Shown here: positions 42,376 through 52,300 of the stretch, one piece after another
Position numbering within the stretch: position 1 is the stretch's first letter
Layout: each line of letters starts with the position of its first letter
From: Saccharina japonica
Taxonomy: Eukaryota > Sar > Phaeophyceae > Laminariales > Laminariaceae
Direction: 5' to 3'
Assembly: GCA_008828725.1 (NCBI GenBank)
Contig: MEHQ01002858.1
Span: forward strand, 89,145 to 153,144
DNA length: 64,000 nucleotides
Notes under the pieces: generated by a model
The model's database searches: none
Seen by the model: only the letters and a program-made list of their open reading frames with translations
What the model was told of the DNA's origin: nothing
Made by a program: the position numbers and the translations under genes

Positions 42376-44254
42376 GCACTACACAGCACCAACACAACTT
42401 CCTGGCAAAGGATGGCGTTTTTGCCGTTAGGCTCAAGGGCGTCGTCCAGCCAGGCGTCGAATGAAAGCTTGCTTGCCCGTACGCATATACGTATGCAAAA
42501 ATCATACAGAAGAAAAATTTCTAAAAAAAATCCATGTCGTACGGCGTCTATTTCCCCGAGAGCTGGTCCAGCGAGTCCGTCGTCTGCACCACGACCTCTG
42601 ACGTATCGTAGGTGTTCCTGCAAGAAAGAGGCGGAGAAGGAAGGGGGGCGGGACGAGGGGTGGGGCGGGGGGGGGGGGTGTACTCAATTGTCATGCGTCA
42701 TGCATGGGTGTAGTCGTATGACCGTAGACCCTCCTTGCATCCCTACAATGACGGGACGGAGCACGCCCGGTTTTCACCAAGTCGCCTGCATGACCATAAG
42801 ACACTCCTCGCATCCTTAGAATGCCGGGACGGAGCACGCCCAGTAGTTTTCACCGACCCAGGAAGACATTGCTTGCTTGCACCAGAGCGCGAAGCGCCGT
42901 GAGGTTATCGTGGGCGGGCGAGTCGCGTAGAAAGGGTGAGCTGCATCCTATATACTACTGTAGGAGCCGCTTGTGAGGCGGAATTTCTTGCATGTGGATA
43001 TGACAGCGTCGAAATGATTTATTTCTTGCACCAAGCGCGAAGCCCCGTGAGGTTTCTAGGGTGAGCTGCATCCTACAAAAAACCGCTTGTGGGGCGGACT
43101 TTCTTGCATATATGGATATGACAGCGTCGAAATAATTGATTGGCTTGCACCAAAAGCGCAAAGCGCCGTCAGGTTGTTCGGCGAGTCGTCGCACACAAAA
43201 GGGTGAGAGCTGCATCCTACTATTAATAGTAAGAGCCGCTTACGAGGCGGGCTTCCTTGCACAAATATGAGGATATGAGAGCGTCGAACTAATTGATGTG
43301 CTTGCACCAAAAGCGCCAAAGCGCCGTGAGGTTGTTCGGCGAGTCGCATGCATATATATGAAAAGTGAGCGCGTTTGCGCGCGGGAAAAAAATAAAAATC
43401 GAAAAGAAACGGCCCTGAGTTCTCCTCTACAGTACGCTACGAGTACGTACAGATGTCAAGAATCCCTTATTTTTGGCCAGACTGGAATTCTTACGTAAGA
43501 CTGGGTGTCTCCCACACTATTTTCAGTACAAAGAGGTCGCGTTCTTATGTTTCCCCCCAAAATCTCAGTCTAAAATTCTTAATTATCAGGTTCTTAACAT
43601 CTGCCGCGTACTCTACTAGCCTCACTTGTTTCCCGCGGCGGCCTCCGCCTCCACCTGGCTCTTGATCCAAAAGTACGTCTTGCGCAGACCCTCCTGGATC
43701 TCGATCGACGGCGCCCAGCTCAGCTTCTCCTTGATCAGAGTGTTGTCGCTGTTGCGGCCTCTCACCCCCTCGGGGCCGGGCACGTGCCTGATCGGAAGGC
43801 CCTTGCCTTCGAAGCCCATGGCAATCGCCGCGAACTCGTTCATTGAAACCTTTTTTAGAAAAAATCGGATCGGGATCGGATCAGATCGGATCGGACGGGG
43901 ATTGCTCACTTTCCATCTATATTATGTTGTTCTTGTCTTAAGACAAGTCGGATCGGATCGGGGATAGTATCGGAATTTGTCATTTTTCATGCATATAATG
44001 TTGGGGTTTTTTTTCGGTGTACAGAAGCAATCGCGATAACCTATGTACATAATCGGACGTAGCCGTGCATTATCATGAAGGCACTGCGGAGGGGGGGGGG
44101 GGGGGACGCGTTGCTTATCGCCGCTAGGCGAAAACATTCACCCAAAAAGACGGAAACAAAGGAGGTCGGCGGGAGGCGGATACCTATATGTAACTCTTTT
44201 TCCGCCCAAAATTCCCCTCCACTGCTCCCCATCAACCCCCCGCCCCCACTGCTC
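42376..44254. repeat. 1.9-kb segment, copy 2
   Basis: Second copy of 40,468-42,356. Its right side continues into the rest of the GME gene, while the left flank of copy 1 continues leftward. Collapsing the two leaves one continuous locus. Confidence 0.95.
42548..42617 (-). CDS. Candidate terminal exon downstream of GME (copy 2)
   Basis: Copy of 40,639-40,708 in the second 1.9-kb segment, same acceptor, frame and stop. Confidence 0.33.
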
Positions 44255-46271
44255 CGCATGAACCCCCGCCTCCCTCCCCAACTTCTTCACACCCCCCCCG
44301 TACTACGCAGCGCCAATTGACTCAACCCTTGACACACGCCAACTCACCCTCAACTCAACTCGACTCAACTCAGCTCAGTTTGTTCGGCGCGACTCAGCCC
44401 AACCCAAACTGACGTAACCCAACCCAACCCAGCGCAGTCCAAACCAGCCCACCCCAACCCCAACCCAACCTAACCCAGCACCAGCCCAGCCCATCCCAGC
44501 CCACCCCAACCAAACCCAATTCGATTAAAGTCGACTTAATTTGACTTAACTCAACTTGACTGTCCCACCCCACGACCCCACGACCCCACCCCCCCTCTCC
44601 CCCCTCCTCCCCTGACGATCCAAGATGCTGCAGTAAAATGACAGTCTTTGTTTGGGCACGTCAAGGCCTCCTTTGATCTTAATGTGCTAATCTTAGTATT
44701 GGGGGGGCGGTCCGTCAATCATTCTTTCACAAGAGGTGAAAAAAACTCGCCATCTCCTCTGCCCCCGAGAGGTTGAACGGGAGTCGGTAGTCCCTCCCAA
44801 CCCCCAACAACTCAACTGTCTCTCCCACCCTTCCACCCCTATCACCCCCCCCCCTTCTTTGCCTCCCCCACCCCCCCCCCCCCCCGCTGCGCACCTGTTT
44901 GGTGAACACCCAACGTGCTCCGTCCCGTCATTGTAGGGATGCGAGGGTCTATGGTCCCACGACTACGGCCATGCACGACATGAGTACACCCCCCCCCCCC
45001 CCCGCTGCGCACCTGTTTGGTGAACACCCAACGTGCTCCGTCCCGTCATTGTAGGGATGCGAGGGTCTATGGTCCCACGACTACGGCCATGCACGACATG
45101 AGTACACCCCCCCCCCCCCCCGCTGCGCACCTGTTTGGTGAACACCCAACGCTGCCTGGTCGGTGAAAACCCGACATGCTCCGTCCCGGCATTGTAGGGA
45201 TCGAGGGTCTATGGTCATACGACTACGGCCATGCATGAAAATGAAGTACACCCTCCCCCTCTCCCCCCTGCTCTCACCATCTCCTCCGTGCCGAGGTTAA
45301 GCGGGAGGCGGTAGTCTCCCTCCATGATGCGGACCGACCCCTCCACGCAGTCGTCGATGAACATGAACGACCGCGTCTGCTCCCCGTCCCCCCACATCTC
45401 GAAGTCCTTCGTCGAGCAGATGGCCTTGCGGCAGAAAGCTGCCGGCGCCTTCTCGCGCCCGCCCTATTGTGTTCAAAAAAACAAAATACCAGTTTATATC
45501 GTGCGCCAGCAGAGAGTTTTGACATGGTTGAGTGGTTTATTGATACACTCGACGTTGCAAAATATGCGTGCATTTTCATATATATACCGGTACGAGCACC
45601 GCCACCGCCACCGCCGTCGCCGCCGCCATGAACACACCAAAAGCGAACAACTATTTACGGGGGACCATAGTGAATAAGGGACTTACGGCACACACACAAA
45701 GCCCTATATATTTCCCTATTTTTACCAACAACATTTGGTCATATTTACTTTATATATGGCCCCCCTCCGTAATAAATCATTTAGCGACCGCAAAAATAAC
45801 CAAATGACAATGAAAAATAGTAGCGATCGAAAACAAAGATGGAAAAAATATAAACGGAAAACAATAGTAAGGAAAAGCGGCAAAATTAACACTGGGAAAC
45901 AGTAGCGATCGGAAAACGATGGCAACGATAAACGAAAAAAAATACTATGGAAAAGCGGTTTCGTTTCGCGGAGGGAGAACAGGGTCCGGGGTGGTGGGGG
46001 GCGGGGTGCAACTCATTGTCATTAATGGCCGTATTCTCATGACCATAGACCTACAATGCCGGGACGGAGCACGTCGGGTTTTCATCGACCAGGCAGACAT
46101 TGCTTCATTGCACCATGCACGAAGCGCCGCGAGTTGTTCGGGCAAAAGTCGCATGAAGGGCAAGCTGCATCCTACTAAGAACCGCTTGCGAGGCAGACCT
46201 GACATACAGCCTGATAGACAAGACAGACAAGACAGTCAAGACAGCCTGACAGCCTGACAGCCTGACAGGCA

Positions 46272-46336
<65 letters not shown>

Positions 46337-49300
46337 TACAGACAGACAGACAGACAGACAGACAGGCAAGACAGCCAGCCCGCCAGCCAGCCAGCCAGAT
46401 AGACCGACAAGGCAGACAGACAAACAAACAAACAGACAAGACAGACAGACAGACAGGCAAGACCGACAGACAAGACAAGACAAGACAGACAAGACAGACA
46501 TCGAGATCAGGCGCACCGCACCTTCCACGTCCCTCGGGGCCCGTAGACGTTGTGGTACCGCGCCATCCTGGTCTCGATCGGGAAATCCTTGGCGTAGGCC
46601 TTGCACATCTCCTCGTGGTACAGCTTCTCTAGGCCGTACGTGTCCTGGGGGGGGGTGAACGAAACACAAAGCGTAGGGAGGAAAAAAAAAGCAAAAACCG
46701 TAAGTAAGGCATGCCTTATTTTTGAGTTGGGTGTTTGAGTTGGGTGAAGCCGAAGACCCCCTATCTTACGGTCGACTAATCGACTAAAGTACAGGGGACA
46801 GGGCATGCCTTATTATATCTGAGCTGGGTGTAAAGCCGGGGACTCTCCTACGGCCGCCTAACGTATACCGGTAGAGGATAGGATAGGGCGTGCCTTAATT
46901 CTGAGCTGGGTGTGAAGCCGGAGGTCCTATGTACGTATAGAAAAGGTGGCAGCCGGATTTTTCGCCCCGGCAAACCGATAATCTCATTTTCTTCTATTAC
47001 AAAAAAAGAAGAGCATTTCACCAGCGCGCGCACACACAGCTGACGGCGACAGCAGTTATTGTGGTGTTTATTTTACCAGGGTAACTACTCTCTGCGACGA
47101 GTTGCCGCGTTGATTACCGGTGAATCAACGCCGGGGTTCGTAGTATCCCTGGGTGAGAGTCTCCGGCTGATCGCAGCAGAAAGGCCTCATTGATCCCAAA
47201 CTATATACCAGTACGAATTAATGCGACGATGGAATGTTACCGGAGCAGTATCTACTACTATTATAGATGGCAGCGCGAGTTTTCTAGCGAGAGCATATAA
47301 AAGTGCACACGCACCTTACCTTAACAAGGAACAACAAAAAAAAAAAAAAACGAAAAAGCACACCCGAGACGTAATATACGTACAGCAGTAGTAGCGGTTC
47401 CCTTTAGAGTGCCGGTGTGCGCGAGCCAGCCAACAATACCGGCACCATACCGGCAACCGGCACTACTACTCCGCACGCTACCACACGACACTGGTGAATC
47501 CCATATGGCGCCAAGCGATTCCGCAGGCACTACAAGTACGTATAGTGGGCAAACCGGCACTACTCAGCCGGCACTATAGAGGGACCATCGCTTGGCACAG
47601 ATAGGAGGGACTCACCGGTGTGGTATATATAAAAAAAAAAAAAAAAACAGCTGTGAGCTCGAGGATTTCGTCGAAATTCATTTTTGCTAGCTGAGTGTAA
47701 CAATTCGATCACGCGTACTTACGGGGTTTATATGTCCTTGTGGTATTATATTGTGCGGAGGCGTGTCGATTGCCGCTACGTATGGTGCCTGTTCTCACAT
47801 GAACCGATCGCGCAAAAAAACAGTCCGTGGTCACCCAGAATAGGCTGAAAAAAAAAAAAAAAAACTCTGGGCTTGAGAAAGAATAATCCTCAGGCATTGT
47901 TAGATGGCGCATACCGGCACTACAGAGGGACCGGCACTTGGATACCGCTGTACAGCAGTGCAGGACACCTAATAAGAAACAAGCTAATAAGAAAGCCAGG
48001 CTACGAAGATTTAGAGGAAAATAAAAAATTCGGGAATCGTCATCTTGAGTTTAGTGTAGAAAGCACCCGCTCTCCAATAAGAAATCCAGTCTGGACCAGG
48101 TTTCTTGTTTCTTATTAGGTGTCCTGTGCTGTATACCGGGTATATACCAATAATCACAAAACAGGGCAGAGGGGGGGCTGACGGGGCTTCCTTTCACCTG
48201 AGGCTTCGCCGGCCACGCGTCCGTCTCCTTCAGCCCCGGGTTGCTGGGGTCTAGCTGCAAGTCTTCGTTGTAAACGCAGGCGGTGGAGGCGTAGAAGTAA
48301 CGCTTCGCCTCGTTCAGCCGGGCCGCTTCCAGGAGGTTGGTGCCTGTGCGCGCGCAAAAAAACACACACACACACACATACACACACAAGAAGAACGACG
48401 CACGAAAGCACACACCGAAAGAAAATGAAAACGAAAATGAAAACGAAAACGAGCGAACAATCAAACGGTCTTTACATATCCGGAAAATTGGTAAAGCAGC
48501 ATCTAATGTAGCGTTACAATACGTCAGCGTGTCCTAACATTCCAAAATCGGCAACAAAAGACAACACCAAAAAATATGCGACGGCAGCAGCACAGCACAG
48601 CAGCAGCAGCACAGCGCAGCAGCAACAGCAGCAGCAGGTCACACTCACTGATCATAGTGTTGTTGAACAGCAACACGGACTGGTTGCTCTCTATGAAACC
48701 CATGCCCCCCATGTCGGCCGCGAGGTTGTACACCTGCTCGCACCCCACCGCCGCCGCCACGCAGTTCGACAGGGTGCGGAGGTCGGTGTGGGCGAACACG
48801 CTGCAGAATTCCTGTCTCAAAACAAAAAAACAACGTGAGGTGGTACATGTTCGGAAGAAGAGGAGCAGCAGCAACAACGAGGAGGAGGAGGAGGAGGAGG
48901 AGGGGAAGGAGGCGGCGGGGGTAGGGGGTTACATGGGACACGTTACAGGGGATAGGGGACATGCTACAGCGGACAGGGGATAGGGGACATGTTACAGGGG
49001 ACAGGGGATAGGGGACATGTTAAAGGGGACAGGGGACGCGTTACAGGGGATAGGGGACATGTTACAGGGGACAGGGGATAGGGGACACGTTACAGGGGAC
49101 AGGGGATAGGAGTCCGCTGCCACGTACTTCGACAGGATGCGGAGGTCGGGGTGGGCGAAGACGCTACATAACTCATGTCTAAACAAATACACGATACACT
49201 AAGGCCCTGTTCGTCGGAGGAGGAGGAGGAGGAGGAGGAGGAAAAGGGGAAGGAGGAGGAGGAAGAGGAGGCGGTGGGGGAAGGGGATATATATATAGGG

Positions 49301-52300
49301 GACAGGTTACAGGGGACATGTAACAGGGGATAGGGGTCCGCACCCCGACAGGGCGCGGAGGCCGGTGTGGGCGAAGACCCTACAGAACTCCTGTCTCAAC
49401 AAAATAAACGATATACTTAGGCATTGTTCGGAGAAGGAGGAGGAGGAGGAGGAGGCGGGTGTAGGGGATACGGGGACGGTTTACAGGGGACATGTGCCAC
49501 GCCGCCACGTAAATCGACAGGGTGCGGAGGTTGGTGTGGACGAAGACAATGCACAACTCCTGTCTCATCAATACATGACATACCGAGGCATTGTTCGGAG
49601 GAGAAGGAGGAAGAGCAGATACCTAGAGATAGCGGGGGTATAGGGGATAAGGGGCCTGTTACAGTGGACAGGGGACATGCCGCGTCGCACCGCACCGCAC
49701 CGCACCTCTGGCCGCATGAACTCGTTCTGTTTCCAGTCGGCGCAGACGACATACCAGCCGTCCGCCTTGAGCTTCTTGGCGAGGTGCGACCCGATAAACC
49801 CGGCGCCCCCTCCGATGCAAACCTGCCCGGCAAGAAAGCGGTACCAACAAAAAAGCGCAAAAGGTTACTCGTGAAGGTCAAAAGTCCCGAAGGAAAATGC
49901 AAGGAAAAAAACGCCTCCGCCGCCGCCGTCGCCGTCGCCAACAAGAAAAAACACGTCACCGTCTCGTCATACATATGTGTTTCACTGCTGCTGCTGCTGC
50001 TGCGGCCGCTCTTCTGTTCTTTCGTTTCCTTCTAGAGCCCTTTTACCTTTCACTCCTACTGTCGCTTTCCTCTGTTCAACCATTATACGCACCTCCGTAC
50101 GTGCGTGCGTGCGTCTTTTTTTTTTTCTTTCATCCCATTTATTATGTTCGCTTTTCCTTTCTCCTCCCTAGTCGTAACTCAGATCCGGGGTCACAAAGTA
50201 GGCTCCTCTCCCTCCCCCCCCGACTACGGTCCTTGCTTTGCATTTTTATCGCGAGAAGACTTCAGCCTTTTCTTCCCTCGTCGACTCGCATCGAATTGTG
50301 CCTACATACAGATTATCCGTACAATGTACATACGACTTGCTGCATTGCTACTCTTGTAGAGCACGACACAGGCTGTCGCTGAAACCAAGTTAAAAACACA
50401 AGTGTGCCACCAGAACTTTGCCTGCTCCCGCTTGCCACTGCTGTGAACCCACCTACACCTGATCCCTGATCCTCACCCGAAGGACGGGTGCTGTGATACG
50501 ATAGAGGTACCAGGTAGCACTTTTCGGCCGAAATATGTTGTGAACAGCGGGGCTCCCTTAAGGGCCCGAATTAACGAGTATAAAATAAATTCAATTTGGA
50601 AAAAATAAATTCAATTTGGAAAAAATAAAATTCAATTTGGAAAAAATAAAATTCAAATTCGCTTTTCATTGGTCAACACACGCACCAGCACCAAATAATA
50701 TCATGCCCCAAGATCCTAATCTGTGGTGCTGGTGCGTGTGTTGACCAATGAAAAGCGGATTTTAATATTATTTTTTCCAAATTGTTTTTTTTTCTTCTTC
50801 GTTAAAACGGGCCCTAAGGGCCCATCTTAACGAAGACAGCAAAAATTCAATTTGGAAAAAATAAAATTCAAATACGCTTTTCATTGGTCAACACACGCAC
50901 CAGCATCAAAGATTAGGATCTTGGGGTCTAATCAATTTGAATTGGACGAAAAAACCAAGAAGGTCCCAGGACCTTCTTTTCCAAAGAATTCAAATCAAAT
51001 TGAGGAGTTGGCCCGACTTGGACCGGCATGTCCACGGTGGGCAAACGCCCCCGGTACAATCTGGTCATTTCTTGGTGGCATCGATGACCACGACCGAGGC
51101 GACAACACGTGAACCACAACCCGAGGCCACCGGGACAACAGCCGCGCCCACGCCTATAGACCATAGCACAGCGTACCCCGGCGGTGGCGCCTCAAAACCA
51201 ATCATGGCGGTCGCAATCCCAACTTTTCAACCAGCTCGATGCTCCAACCCGATCAAAAACCGAGCGATCGACCCAAAAACAGCATGATACGCTCAAGACT
51301 TCGATAACACCATCGCCGCCCCTGTCTCGCCCGTGGCGTTCCAGGGATCCCTACGCCCACCCAGGAGACCCTGAGAGCGATAGCTTCCTAGCCTGGGCGG
51401 TCAAAAGCAAAAGTATGCTGGCGGCGGCGCGCACGCGTCGACGCATGCTTTCCCTCTCGTCTCCTCTCGTCGATTTTTTTCACCTGGGCGCTGTGACGCA
51501 TGCTGCGTTTTTTCGATTTCATAAATATTTGAACGAGCAATTCACTATTCCCCATAGGACGCAAACCACTTTTTTTTTTGCGAAATCACATTCAAATTGG
51601 ATTTTATTTTCCAAATTGAATTTTTGCTGTCTTCGTTAAAACGGGCCCTAACCCCAAATCGTCTGAATTCCATTTTTGTGTGTTGCAATATGTTACGTTG
51701 TATCGTTAGGCCATGGTATGTGCGTCTGGTAGCACTTTTTTTTTCTTCTTAACCCTTTTACAACTGCAGTCCCGTTTTGGGGACAAATTACTTAGAATTA
51801 GAGTGGTTTGTCCCCATAACGGGACTGCAGTTCTAAAAGGGTTAAAATAGACTTTCTGCAACAAAATAATTGAGATTCCGACGATCTGGGGTCAAGGGAG
51901 CCCCGTCATCATCAGTATTCGCATTTCGTCCGGTAGGATATTTCCGGGAAATTTACACATCACTAATACGGTAGTGTGGTCAGGTTTGGGGTTAGGGCCC
52001 GTTTTAACGAGTATAAAATAAATTCAATTTTGGGAAAAATAAAATTCAAATTCGTTCTTCATTGGTCAACACACGCACCAGCACCAAAGATTAGGATCTT
52101 GGGGTATAATCTTTGGTGCTGGTGCGTGTGTTGACCAATGAAAAGCGAATTTGTTTTTTTTTTTTTTCCGAATTGAATTTATTTTGTAGTCGTTAATATG
52201 GGCCCTTAGCGTTATAGGGGGTCTACGCCCGTACCTTGATCCAGCATGTTACCGGACGATCTGTTAGTAGTCCTCCCCGTCACTCAGAAAACGTTTCAGC

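Noticed and set aside
42018-42623. 201-codon minus ORF and + frames crossing 42,357-42,375
   Set aside because: They read through the Tn5 adapter (VYKRQ, MCIRDR peptides), so they cannot be genes.
44842-45145. Repeated 60-codon minus ORFs
   Set aside because: Same frame in each 118-bp tandem unit; made by the repeat and rich in Gly from the C run.
46105-46478. Cys/Leu/Ser-rich minus ORFs
   Set aside because: Translation of the (GACA)n tract; the true GME exon starts at 46,522.
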